Shown piece after piece: positions 1 through 23,726 of a stretch of 64,000 nt of DNA. The stretch spans positions 1,885,501 through 1,949,500 of the forward strand of contig NC_087377.1 of the NCBI RefSeq assembly GCF_963675165.1, in the 5' to 3' direction. How positions within the stretch are numbered: position 1 is the first letter of the stretch; each line of letters starts with the position of its first letter. The stretch comes from Halichondria panicea. Its lineage: Eukaryota; Porifera; Demospongiae; Suberitida; Halichondriidae. Position numbers and translations under genes: made by a program. The notes under the pieces are model-generated. The model was not told where the DNA came from and made no database searches. It worked only from the letters and a program-made list of their open reading frames with translations.

Positions 1-403
1 ATAAAATTTTCAGAAGATATTACTCTAACCAAAAGTGTATCTAAAAACCGGTAAATGATAAATTATAGACACTGTGAGCATATGTAAGACCCATATAAAG
101 GGATATGGTCAGGATACCTAAACCATTAATCTATTGTGTGATAAAAGTCTAAGACCTTAGCTGTTTAAGGTTAGTGTTTTATTACTCTAACCGGTTACCC
201 ACTATAACAATTTGCTGTTGTTCTATTAATCACCAAAAACCCACCGCCTTATGTTTCAATGGAAACATTTTTAGATATGTTGTAGTTCAGTCATTCATCT
301 ACACACAGGTATCAACACCATTTCTTAGAAATGCTCCAATCAAAAGATATTTACATTTAAGTACAACTACTCACACATTTGTGGTAATCTACTCAATGAA
401 CTG
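1..403. mobile_element. Right arm of a palindromic TA-target MITE, cut by the window edge
   Basis: This stretch matches the right arm of the complete palindromic element at 59528-60753, in the same orientation, and matches its left arm in reverse complement. It ends in AATGAACTG followed by TA, the same terminus as the complete copy. The window begins inside the element, so the left arm is not visible. It is non-coding; the 93-codon open frame across it is not supported by any recognisable protein. Confidence 0.75.
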
Positions 404-1457
404 TACATACTATAAGCTTTTCAACACTGCTATCACAGGTTTGGTTTGGCCCTAACGATATACTACATGGTACTTTTCTTTTGCAAGTGATAGTCTGCAA
501 TCCACTGTGTGTATGCCTGTGATGACTGAGAGGTGTAATGACTAGGACAGAATAGGTGTGGCTTAGTAGATTAGATTATAGATTAGGCATGGGTTCGATT
601 CCCTCTTGGGGGACTTTTCTTATATTTTTTTACAATAATTTCTCTAATACTACATACTTCCTCTCAAGTCATAAAATCAAGTTGGGGCATCGCCCGCTTT
701 CACGGAAACCAGGCAACAACATTAATTTTTTTGTAGAAGTGGCCAAAATAGTTCAACTAACACTAAAAGTATTTTGATCATATCTAACAATCTAATAGTG
801 GTTTTGCTGTGGCATGCACTCGGTTGCAAGTCACTGTATACATTTCCCACTCTGCACAAAACCCACAAGTGGGTAAACCACAGACAGAAGACACTACCTA
901 CTTCTCACAACTCCAAGGCATGGGGTCAGGACTGGGTAACAACTGTAGCTAGAGAATAGAGGACTGCAAGCCTCTCTGTACCAGCTATCCTCTCTGCACC
1001 AGATATCCTCTCTGTACCAGCAAGCCTCTCTGCACCAGATACCCTTGATACTGTAAGCAATTCCTATACTAGGTTTGTGAGCTAATACTACTAGTCACAC
1101 AGACTGAATGTCTGGAGCTATAAGAGAGAAACTGTCTCCTCAGCGTCGGGGCAAGGTACTTTAGATAGTTCTATATAGTTTTTTACATGTATACTGGAAA
1201 ATACCCTCTAGACCTACTTTGAGTGTAACCAGTAATATATTCCCTATACATGCACTCAGCAATACTATGCTCACCTGATGGGATGTTGTGGGGGGGGGGC
1301 TGCATGGGGTAACTGGATTAGGACTCTCATGCAGGGGGGTGGGGTCTTGTACACCCTTGCAGAGAAAAAAAGGATGAAATGTGAAGACATCTGCAGAACA
1401 ACAATTAACGTTGTTAGCATGCATGATTGCTGAATACACTGTATATAGTTTATACAA
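404..1457. repeat. Left part of duplicated block A, no gene seen
   Basis: From about 1056 the sequence matches 59257-59525 and then continues, after the insertions in that copy, at 60754-60790 and 61310-61398. About 830-925 resembles 34290-34360 and 59180-59250. A short direct repeat of 'CCTCTCTGNACCAG' units lies at about 970-1045. Nothing that looks coding was found. Confidence 0.6.
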
Positions 1458-1673
1458 TTAACCCTTTAACCGTCACGGGCCACGATCGTGGCCCGCAATA
1501 GTGACTTTTTTTGCGAAATTCTAATTCTGCGATACTTAGGAAGTAGCTCGAACTACACACATCCCTGTATAGAGGAAGAGCTGTAGAATCACGTGCAATT
1601 TAGTCTAGAATTTTCCAAGCCACGTTGCTATATTAAAATTTCATTAGCATCTTACCGCACGAAGTTTATAGCT

Positions 1674-1916
1674 ATGGCTAGGTTGTTTACTTGTGCCGAT
1701 GTGCTTGAACAGCTTGAGGACAGCAATGGCGATGTCTCCTCTGGTGATGACAGTGCCTATGAAGGAGAGGGGATAGTAGGATACCTTCCAAAGGCTACCA
1801 GCTTTATGCCAGACGCTGATGAACTGTCTGGGACTGAGGACATGCATGACATGGACCTAGACGCTAGAGCTATGGACCAGGACGGAGAGGGCTCACTGTG
1901 TGACTCTGGCAAGTAG
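1674..1916 (+). CDS. N-terminal fragment of a piggyBac-type transposase
   Basis: The 80-residue frame starts at the ATG of MARLFTCADVLEQLED and ends at TAG. It is strongly acidic, with SGDDSAYEGEG and later EDMHDMDLD. A short start, a 'VLEQLxDS' helix and then an acidic tract are what I know from the N-termini of piggyBac-derived transposases. A similar but stop-ridden stretch sits at the same relative place in the second TTAA element (39754 onward). There is no DDD catalytic core, so the product would not be an active transposase. The match is by general resemblance only. Confidence 0.5.
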   Translation: MARLFTCADVLEQLEDSNGDVSSGDDSAYEGEGIVGYLPKATSFMPDADELSGTEDMHDMDLDARAMDQDGEGSLCDSGK

Positions 1917-2297
1917 TATAATATAGCTAGAATATCAGTATAGTAAGTATAGTATAGCTAAAATAGAATTAGCAGTAATGAACAGTCTTTATGTGAGCTT
2001 GTAAATTTCATAGATCGTTAGTATTACATGTACGTATTGTACTTCAAATTGATATATCTTAGCACTGTTACATTCATATGATGTGAAAATCAAGCTTAGT
2101 CAAGCCTTTATACCATAATTATGATAGGCTGATCCATAAAAAAAAATTTTTGGATTTTATCTCACCGCTGGCCGAGCATTTAAAATGATAAAAACGGGTG
2201 AGCGTAATAACCGTGGTTGTTATGGCAACACATGTTGCACCATTTTATTCCTTGTTATGCCTCGAGGCGTAGCCGCACGAGGGATACGGTAAAGCTG

Positions 2298-2299
<2 letters not shown>

Positions 2300-2347
<48 letters not shown>

Positions 2348-2366
2348 TGTGTGTCTGTGTGTCTGT
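2300..2366. repeat. TG microsatellite
   Basis: About 30 TG dinucleotides with a few TC interruptions at the right end, inside the piggyBac-like element. Confidence 0.95.
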
Positions 2367-4600
2367 TCCAGCTGTAACTGCTCAACGGTTGCAATGCGAC
2401 GAAAACTAACAGCTTCTATAGGCTTCTAGCCACGTTCTCTTGGATTTTGATTCGTGGATTTGCAAACTAAAGCTTCTTTCTCGAGTTATGGCTAGTTTGA
2501 CTCACATTGAAGGCTGAATCTTTCATAGCATCATCTGTCCGCACAAACTTTCTATTCAACATATGAGTTAGCCTTGCACTAAAGCGCCAGCTTTTTGTTA
2601 GCTACAATACTCAGAAAATATCTGTTAAAACAGCTAGCTAGCAGTAGCCATTTGTGAAATTGATCTCTTTGGACACACCCTTTAATTAGTCCTGTGTATG
2701 TAATGCGCATGCGCGCTCATTCCCCACGTGTGAGAAAATAATAATATCCAAGATCCAGATCCAGATCCTCCTGGCAGAATCATCTTTGTCTTGAAGGCCT
2801 GGTAAGCCACAAAACACTACCATATAACAATATAGATAACAATATGCATGTACACAGGTCTTTTCTTAGATATTATATACACTGAACTACAGATCTTGGA
2901 AGAATCAATTTTCTTCTTTCTTGAGGTCCTAGTAAGCCACATAATACAACAATAGATGCATGTAAATAAGTCTTTTCTTCTCAGTGACTTTATATAGATA
3001 AGCTAACTTTAATATAAAATTCATTATAGAAACTAATATAACACTCTAATACTTTTCAGCGAAAGCAAAAACATGGCGAGAGGCATTAGCACAGCGCCAG
3101 CTTGAACACTAGTTGTATGGGCATTCTATTGGTATATGGTTGCTAGGCATTTTATTGTTCTGGAAACCCGATAGAGAATTTACAGACATTTCACTTCACT
3201 GTTAATTAAGAATCCGACGGTTAAAGGGTTAATTTTAATTATACTGAATATAAATGTTTCCTCACTAGTGTAGCGCCTCCATGATTATGCAGCCAGTCAG
3301 TGACATCAATCTCGCTCGCTGGTTTGTGTTGTCACTATGAGTTGAGACATCTGCAAAACAGCAAAACAGGCAATAATAAAATTATTGTTAGCTGCCATGG
3401 TTGCAGAATACAGACTGCAGAATTATTAATGCACAGAATAATACTATTGTACATGTGACAATGACCTAACAGCAAAACTCATGCTTGCGCTTACTAGTTA
3501 CATATACACAACTATAGGATTTTATTATACACAGCAATCCACTTAATTACCAGTTGCTTGGGTGGTTGGAAAGACACCATTTTCCTCTGGTGAGTTTCTT
3601 CATCCTCCACGAGGAGGTTGCGTAATCAGATCTACGCATGTGCAGAAATAGTGAGCCCCACCCCCCTCCTTGTTTTTGCACACATGGACTGTTTCCCATG
3701 TTTAATATAGCTATAGCAGCTAGCTGAGGGCCTCAAGGATCCCACTTCTGTATATACAAGCCAACTCCTGGAAGGAGGAGTAGGTATAATGTTTGCATTC
3801 CCAAGTTTATGTTCATTTTTTATTCTGGTTCTCAATAACATTGCTGCTGAATTATTAGCAAGAGAGGGTGCATGTGATACACAACTGTTACAAGACTAAT
3901 AGTTGATGGTTTCAAATCTTCAAGACTATGGACTTCAGAGAACTGATCTCTCGTTCCCTCGTGACATCCCAGCAGCTGGCTATCTTGTTAACTGCGACTT
4001 CTCTTTAGTTCACCTGAAAGAGAGAGAGAGAGGTTACCATGCAAACAATGTAGGAGGAGGGTCTAATGTGTATAATAATCAATTTTCAGTTATTAAAGGT
4101 ATTGACTAAATATTGACCAGGTGCATGTTTCCTTTACCATTCAATCAATGGGTATCCCAACTGTTTGAAATCGGATGTTCGTAGTACAACCTAAAATTTA
4201 GCTACATTGTATAAAATTCTGAAAAGTACATGCACCCATTTATACTGAATAATTATATAATATAGCCCAAGCTATGGACAATTTGGGCCTGACCGATCTA
4301 AAAACACCATTATTGGACGTTCCAAACAAATATACTGTGTTTGGTCCTGCTTGGTCTAAATACAGTTACCATAGACCTCAATTTAATTAAAGTGACAAGA
4401 CCTCTGCCCGAGGTTGCTTTTTTTGGAGGTGAAAAATTATTCGCATCTAATTGGAGGTAGGTACACCTAGTACCAAGAATAGAGAGAGTATCGAACGTAG
4501 GCATACTGTGTATCGAAAGTAGATGTCATCACCCACACTTGGATTGTCAAATTTCCCCGTATGTCCCGAGGGGGGGGGGGGTAGTGGGGCAACACCAGAG

Positions 4601-4720
4601 GAGGTCTGACATGCGTGCACGAATCACTATATAGTTCAGTGCATTGTGGTCACGTGATATGTCCAGGCCAAATGCACTAGCACTTGTAGTGATTCGTGCA
4701 CGCATGTCGGACCTCCCCGA
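4601..4720. repeat. Short inverted repeat (hairpin or MITE remnant)
   Basis: About 29 bases starting GAGGTCTGACATGCGTGC are repeated in inverted orientation near 4720, with two mismatches and about 60 bases between. This insert is absent from block B at the matching place (about 63130), so it arrived or was lost after duplication. Confidence 0.6.
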
Positions 4721-4820
4721 CCAACACATTGATGATAGGTGCACTACAACAAAGGGAGCTAGAGAGCTAGTCTATTGATAGAGTATCTGGGTCCACTCAA
4801 TAAGACCTGACACTACTCAC

Positions 4821-4866
4821 CCTAGCATTGTCCAGCTCCCTCTGCAGACTAGCCACCATATCCACC
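4821..4866 (-). other. Candidate coiled-coil exon, copy 1 of 3
   Basis: On the minus strand this reads VDMVASLQRELDNAR followed by a GTGAGT donor. The heptad-like pattern suggests a coiled coil. The same exon-like unit with the same donor occurs at 22118-22162 and 63226-63272. No acceptor is clear at the 5' side and no flanking exons were recognised, so it may be a gene fragment copied along with the repeat. Confidence 0.35.
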
Positions 4867-5549
4867 AGCAGCAGCACTTAGCCAGGATGCCTTGAGACAG
4901 TCACTCTCTGGCTAGCTCTCTCTCTTCACTGCTTGTAGCCTGGTGTGCATGGAGCCATCTCTGTTAGCAACTGGGATCTATATACTGAGCTATATACTGT
5001 TTCAATGCTGCCTAGCTGTGAAGCTCTTAGTCTAGTCTATATAGCAGAGTCGAGTCTACAGTAGCTATATAGCTCAGTAGGCCATGTAGTAGGCCATGTG
5101 CAAATTTATAAATTCATTACTGCAGTGATCTTTACCGGATTACTGGCTAATATTTGTTCCCAAGTTGAAAGATCCATACCAAGAACATTGTCAGTAAAAA
5201 AAACTCATGCCACTTTATTCATTACCACAATAAGCGTCAAACAAAACAAAATAATGTGCAAATGTGCTTATGGTTCTATAGTGTTGGTAGTGTCTGATGG
5301 TGTTGACTGATCCATGACCTCCAGTCCTGCATGAGGAGGGAGGGAGACACAACAGTCAGCAACTAGCAAACCTACACTTGCAGTATATATCCAATACCAT
5401 TTTGACAGTGTGTATTGCAAACACTTGGAATGCTGTTCTTACTATAATCATACAATTCACTATTGCATGGCAATACTGTACTGACAAGCAAGCTCACAAA
5501 GGTAATGGTCGAAGTGATCATAAACTAGGTATAATTATTTGTAACTCAC

Positions 5550-18457
<12,908 letters not shown>

Positions 18458-18709
18458 TATATTGAAGCTTTGGACACACACTTGAGCTTACTTTGTAAGT
18501 CTCAGTTCTGTCACTTTTTCAGTAAACAAAGTAAAGTGCCACACGCTCTTTTTGCGTTTTGAATCTAAAATTAATCAGTCTGGTCTAGCTAGCTCGAGGC
18601 TGTTTCTCCAGGAGGCATTTTGATATTCATAGAATTTTAATTGAAAACACACCCCTAACTTTATCAATAAGCGGAAGTGCATAATTTTTACTGATTAATT
18701 TTAGTCATA

Positions 18710-18935
18710 CCGTATAGCGCGAAATTTTCGAGGCACTTATATTTCGTGGATTGGCCTCTAAAAGCCATTTCGTTGCACAATGTTCGCGGAATGACTGCTT
18801 ACCGGAAGCCACGCCTTTAGATCCTGCACGTTATAGCAGGTAAAGAACGATTTTCGTGGACTTAATTTTCGTGTGGATTGCTAACCCACGAAATCCACGA
18901 AAATTAAGCCCCTCGAAAATTTCGCGCTATACGGT
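18710..18935. mobile_element. 226-bp MITE with CCGTATAGCGCGAAATTTTC ends
   Basis: Perfect-looking inverted ends, flanked by TA on both sides. It has the same length and nearly the same sequence as 39291-39516, in opposite orientation, which suggests recent mobility. Non-coding. Confidence 0.85.
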
Positions 18936-19196
18936 AATTATTTTCATGACCAAAAATCATACAAATTTATCCTTTCTTTTCTTTTAGTGCCTTTAATTTT
19001 GTGATATTAACTGTTTGTAAAGCTGTCAATTTCCAAGGGCGAGGGCCTGAGAAACTACAAATACACACAGTCAATAGTCCAGTCATGTGATCCTACTACA
19101 CACACACAAAACAACACTTATAGATCTACTACACACACGAAAAAATAAATATTAAAAATTTAGCTAAAAGGAACTGCTCAAAATTTATCTACAGTT

Positions 19197-19338
19197 GTCA
19201 CTGTCGTCGTAACCTTTGAACCCTCTCCAAGGGGGGTGCTCTAAACAAGTTTCGTTTTGCATTGTCAGCAGTATTATAAGTGGGCGGGGTAGAGGAACGT
19301 CCATCAAATGAAGTGCTACCATAGGAAATGGACTGCCA

Positions 19339-19347
<9 letters not shown>
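19197..19347 (-). CDS. Probable terminal exon of the kinase gene
   Basis: After the acceptor CACACAG the stretch is open in two frames. One gives WQSISYGSTSFDGRSSTPP and ends LERVQRLRRQ before TGA. The other, which would follow in phase from the kinase exon at 20168, ends GFKGYDDSDNCR before TAA. It lies directly beside a GT microsatellite that forms the 3' side of the intron. Which frame is used depends on whether another exon lies between. Confidence 0.4.

Positions 19348-19420
<73 letters not shown>
19340..19420. repeat. GT microsatellite
   Basis: About 40 GT units beside the acceptor of the preceding exon on the minus strand. Confidence 0.97.
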
Positions 19421-19421
<1 letters not shown>

Positions 19422-19483
19422 AGGTTATGAGTTGAATATTCAGTATACAGGTTAATATGCACCACAATATAATAGTAATCTCT

Positions 19484-20108
19484 CCATAGCATGTGTTTGG
19501 ACCTGTGTTAGCAGACCACCCTCTATAATACAGCCAGGTTAATGGGCCCCAAAGTCTCCATAGCATGTGTTTGGACCTGTGTTAGCAGGCCACCCTCTAT
19601 AATACAGCCAGGTTAATGGTCCCCAAAGTCTCCATAGCATGTGTTTGGACCTGTGTCAGCAGACCACCCTCTATAATACAGCCAGGTTAATGGTCCCCAA
19701 AGTCTCCATAGCATGTGTTTGGACCTGTGTCAGCAGGCCACCCTCTATAATACAGCCAGGTTAATGGCCTCAAAGTCTCCATAGCATGTGTTTGGACCTG
19801 TGTTAGCAGGCCACCCTCTATAATACAGCCAGGTTAATGGACCTCATAGCATGTGTTTGGACCTGTGTTAGCAGGCCACCCTCTATAATACAGCCAGGTT
19901 AATGGGCCTCAAAGTCTCCATAGCATGTGTTTGGACCTGTGTTAGCAGGCCACCCTCTATAATACAGCCAGGTTAATGGACCTCATAGCATGTGTTTGGA
20001 CCTGTGTTAGCAGGCCACCCTCTATAATACAGCCAGGTTAATGGTCCCCAAAGTCTCCATAGCATGTGTTTGGACCTGTGTTAGCAGACCACCCTCTATA
20101 ATACAGCC
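19484..20108. repeat. Minisatellite, about 8 units of 70-80 bp
   Basis: Each unit carries CATAGCATGTGTTTGGACCT and CCACCCTCTATAATACAGCC and ends with AGGTTAATGG. Two unit lengths alternate irregularly, the shorter lacking the CCCAAAGTCTC part. It lies in the intron between the last two kinase-gene exons. Confidence 0.95.
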
Positions 20109-20167
20109 ACTGTTGGTCTACCCACCACTATACATACACAGGGTTATACTAATAGTAAGGTACTCAC

Positions 20168-20471
20168 AAAGACATTAGTGACATGGTTGGTGGTTCCTGT
20201 GATCCTGGACACCACCTCACACACTTTCCAGATACTGGGACGCAGCTCAGGGTCAGAGGTCAACAGGTAGCCTACAAGGGAGGGGGAGAATACACGTATC
20301 ATTAGAGCAATACACTTAAGGATGGCAGAGTATCATAGCACCTGTAGCTAGTGTGTGTTCTTAAATACAATTAGCTCTGAAAAAACAGGTCCAGTTCACA
20401 AAGAAAAAACCCACTTTATGATAACTCGGTTTTATACGTATACCAGTGGTACTGGTGACATTTACTATAAG

Positions 20472-20515
<44 letters not shown>

Positions 20516-20654
20516 ATGTACCTATGAAGTTGTGCAGGTCTTGAGTGTAGGGAGAGTCTTCAGGAATGCTGTACTGAGCACTGACTATGGCTAGAGGGTT
20601 GTCACCAAATGGAGTCCATATGAAGCATAGCTTGAACAGTAGTACGCCCAGTGC
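20168..20654 (-). CDS. C-lobe of a NAK-family (AAK1/BIKE-like) Ser/Thr kinase, two exons
   Basis: Exons 20654-20522 and 20271-20168, joined in phase, give 79 residues. They begin ALGVLLFKLCFIWTPFG, continue IPEDSPYTQDLHNFIGYLL and end DPELRPSIWKVCEVVSRI. In AAK1 and BIKE the matching region reads ALGCLLYKLC with a Pro-Phe-Gly, then IPDNSRYSQD and DPDKRPDIYQV; these kinases phosphorylate clathrin-adaptor subunits. The upstream N-lobe, with the ATP-binding Lys and HRD and DFG motifs, was not found within 2 kb, so this is partial: either distant exons or a truncated copy. Splice donors GTACATG and GTGAGT and acceptors are intact. Confidence 0.75.
20474..20513. repeat. TG microsatellite in kinase intron
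   Basis: About 20 TG units just 3' of the kinase exon donor on the minus strand. Confidence 0.97.
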
Positions 20655-22090
20655 CTATGTGTGGGCGGGTATGTGTTGTGTGAGGGTGTGATGATATGGG
20701 TATTCAGTGTTAGATTCGTCTCATTGAGAGCTTTCAAATGACTACCACTTAACATGGTTCAGTAAACGTGATTCAAGGAAATTCTCCACTCATCCCCACA
20801 TTCCACAGTCTTACACAGACAGACCACATTCACAAAATGCAAACCTTATTACAAAAAACATAAGTCAACCACTAGCTACAGTGTACACAGTGGGGACCAC
20901 ACATAAAGAGGAATTTCGCCCCTTTTAGCCTTGTTTCCCAGTAAACATAATCATTGCTCAGATCCTCCCCCTTTTCAGAGAGGTGTCACATTCCACCCCT
21001 TTCACAGTACACAAAGCAATTTGGTTGAATGTCATTGAAAGGTCATAATTAGTGAAAGGTCACCTCCAATAGTACTGCCACATGTCCATCCATACATGCA
21101 TGGATAAATAATTACACCATACTGTAGTTTAAAATACAATGACAAATGAAACCTCTCAGCCCATGCCAACTCAGCTAGCATATGGTTGCTCAATATTGAC
21201 CTCCCTCCACCAAAGGTCTAATACATTGCTACAAGTCATCAACCATCTTTACCTGCACTTCCAGAGTTGAGCCAGCCTCCAGCTCATCAGTGTATGCATG
21301 GACTAACACACTAGAGCAATATCAGCAATCCCATCAAACTGCAGTCTGAAGGTGTACTCCATGCAGTGTATAGTTGCCCTCATGCAGGGGTAGGCTGTAG
21401 AGTGGTCCCAGCTGGCAGTCCATCCACCAATATCACATTGATACTGCCCTTGTCATGAGTACACCAGTACAGCCTCTGGACCATAGATGAGAGGAGGGAA
21501 GTTAGCTGTATAGGTAAAGTTGACATGCAGTTAGCAATTGCAATAAGTATATACCCAAGTGGACTAAGTGGTGGTTTTAGAGGGCAGTACCTTGACCTTG
21601 TATAAGCCCTTATACCTGCACATACTCTTTCCTCAGATCAGGACATGAATTCTTGTGTACCATTGGGTACATTGCTAAACCTCACATGAACAATCTCCTA
21701 CAACTGAGATAAGCTAATTGCAAACCACATTAGTTATTATACACGTACTTGTATTATAGCCGACAATAACACACATAATTATACGTATCTTCACAGCCCA
21801 ACACTGCGTATACACTCTACGTATATGGAACAGATAACGAACATGCAAGCCTCTTATATTTCTCACAAGTTATGATGCAGGATGATGCTGCCCACCCGGG
21901 GTACCTGTGTAGGGCTGAGGAATTGATGGACACAATAAAGACAATAGACTACCATCATGCACGCAGGTACACTACCACCCACTCCACTCATCACACACCA
22001 CCCACTACATTAGTATGAGTACGCAATGGGGGACCATACATTACAACAAAGGGAGCTAGAGAGCTAGTCCATAGATAAAGTATCTGGGTC
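20655..22090. other. No supported gene
   Basis: Around 20860-20900 a single copy of the satellite monomer (ACTAGCTACAGTGTACACAG) occurs outside the array. A stretch at 21290-21500 reads on the minus strand as short blocks (GGWTASWDHSTAYP, TFRLQFDGIADIALVC) broken by stops, possibly a decayed exon; I could not identify it. Confidence 0.5.
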
Positions 22091-22117
22091 CACTCAATAA
22101 GACCTGACACTACTCAC

Positions 22118-22162
22118 CCTAGCATTGTCCAGCTCCCTCTGCAGACTAGCCACCATATCCAC
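22118..22162 (-). other. Candidate coiled-coil exon, copy 2 of 3
   Basis: Same VDMVASLQRELDNAR reading and GTGAGT donor as at 4821 and 63226. The flanking sequence on both sides matches block B at 63175-63300. Confidence 0.35.
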
Positions 22163-22205
22163 CAACATTAATCAGGACTGCAATGCATGATCCTCCATCG
22201 TTCGC

Positions 22206-22260
22206 GCTCTAGCCTCGAGACCAGCCGTTTGTTATAAGGAAAGGTTGGTCTCGAGGCTAC
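22206..22260. repeat. Hairpin AGCCTCGAGACCAGCC
   Basis: AGCCTCGAGACCAGCC pairs with GGTTGGTCTCGAGGCT over a 16-19 base loop. It is absent from the related sequence near 63310. Confidence 0.7.
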
Positions 22261-22739
22261 TCGCGCTCATGCCTGCCTTCTCTGATCGAGGCTATGTGGT
22301 TAACAAGAAGCTGAAGTGATCCCGTACCAAACAACAATGGTAAAGGGTCACTAAACTAGAAAGCTGAAATGAAATTTTGCCAAAAAAGTATAAAAATAGA
22401 AGGTGATGGTATATATATACATGTATACACACACACACAGGACACAGAGCATTATAATAGTCAGTACTTATAGTCAACACAGAGTTAGTTCTTTACTTGA
22501 CATTCTTGCATGCTTCTTTACTTGACATCAGTTCTTTATTCGTGCCTTTCAAGTAGCTCCAGTATCTGTATGAAAGCATGAGCACAGCACAATAAACTAG
22601 AGCCTTATAAGCAAAACATTGCAATAAAACACTGTGTGCAATGAAAATAGGGATCAGATTTATGAATATTCCAGTAATAATCTGTTTAAAAACATGAGTG
22701 CATGATTTAGGAGCCCTCAGGGCTAGTAGAACCATCAAG

Positions 22740-23395
22740 TACTTAGAATGCTGTATACTATTATTGCATGGCACAACTGCATGACGAGCAAGCTCACAAA
22801 GTTAATAAGGTAACTCACGTGTATCCTTGACACAGGCCTTGTGAATACTGCGAACTGCCTCTCCGTCCTCAATCTCTGAGGCAATTTCCACTAATCGACC
22901 GTAAGTAGCTGTTGAATTCGATGAATTGAATTGGAGAATATTTTTACTCTTCCACTTCTTTAGAGCAGCGAGGAATTTCCCTGGAATACCAACAAATGTG
23001 TGATCGATAGCACCAATCTCAGCATCACTGAGGCCCAGCCTGTGCTTGTATCTGTCATAGCCAGCAATCTCGGTAGACAACTGGAGAAGAGCATCATCCG
23101 AGCACTCACTACTCAACTGAGCTGCAGTCGCTGTCACTATCGTCTTATGTGGTTGAACTGTACAGATCAAAATACATTACATTATTTCCAATGACATGCA
23201 ACGGCACGTAGTGGCAATACTCTGAAATGTACACCAAATACTTTATCACTGTCACATGAGACCCCATACACAATACAACTGTCAAGGCTATAATTGAAGA
23301 TTGCTTCAATTTAGATTGCTATACTTGTACAATAATGATGTCGTGAATAATTATAGTGATCACATTAATTCCCAAGTTGTTCCCTTAATTAGCTT
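22740..23395 (-). repeat. Duplicated segment carrying an orphan Death-domain exon
   Basis: The left flank (22740-22815) matches 6222-6300, next to Death domain 1. The right flank (23225-23395) matches 5935-6107, next to Death domain 2. The segment is thus a hybrid of the two tandem Death-domain units, copied about 16 kb away. Confidence 0.8.
22819..23157 (-). CDS. Orphan Death-domain exon (third copy)
   Basis: 339 nt, open throughout, phase 1 at both ends, with acceptor CTGTACAG and donor GTGAGT intact. HRLGLSDAEIGAID and KSKNILQF follow the Death domain 2 type, while LVEIASEIEDGEA and CVKDT follow Death domain 1. No ROC-COR or ankyrin exons lie within 2 kb upstream. It may be a captured exon with no gene, or belong to a gene not otherwise visible. 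Confidence 0.6.
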
Positions 23396-23726
23396 ATTAC
23401 CAAATGCATATGATTTAATTAGATCTCACTTTTCATTGGCTAACTAGAGCTATGTGTACAGAGGACTTCTGCCAACCAACCTGAAATCCTCTGTACATGT
23501 ATATGTAGAGAAGTACATTTGTATCCTCAAGCAAACTATAGTTTGGGCAGAATATTGGCAGTACATGGAATGCTGTGGTGAACCCATACAAATGTTATTA
23601 TTGCTTTCACTTCATTTGAAATGCAAACCTTAATTATTAAAGTCACCACTAGCTATTTGCATTGTCCTAATACAAATCTATTTTGTAGCTCTTTATCAAA
23701 ATAATTATGTGTTTAAATTAGCGATA

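Larger units (their letters stand above)
1462..3228 (+). mobile_element. piggyBac-like element, internally decayed, in a TTAA site
   Basis: The element is bounded by TTAA on both sides (1458-1461 and 3229-3232). The termini are inverted: CCCTTTAACCGTC on the left and GACGGTTAAAGGG on the right. The other copy of the host block (61395-61398) carries a single TTAA with nothing inserted, which fixes the boundaries. TTAA duplication with ends starting CCC is the known signature of the piggyBac superfamily. Near the left end lies an acidic open frame resembling the N-terminus of piggyBac-type transposases. The rest of the 1.77 kb contains no transposase catalytic region that I can see, plus a TG microsatellite, so this is a non-autonomous derivative. 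Confidence 0.8.
3233..4866. repeat. Right part of duplicated block A
   Basis: This matches 61881-63272 over nearly its whole length with small indels, and 3240-3660 also matches 34870-35305. It contains no supported gene. Open frames such as 3903-4109 are not conserved as proteins between the copies. Confidence 0.75.

Noticed and set aside
556-610. tRNA-like stretch with GGTTCGATTCC
   Set aside because: The T-loop wording is good, but the T stem, acceptor stem and D arm do not pair. At most a remnant of a tRNA-derived repeat.
3903-4109. 68-codon open frame in block A
   Set aside because: The matching stretch in block B (62526-62730) has indels that break the frame, so there is no sign of protein conservation.
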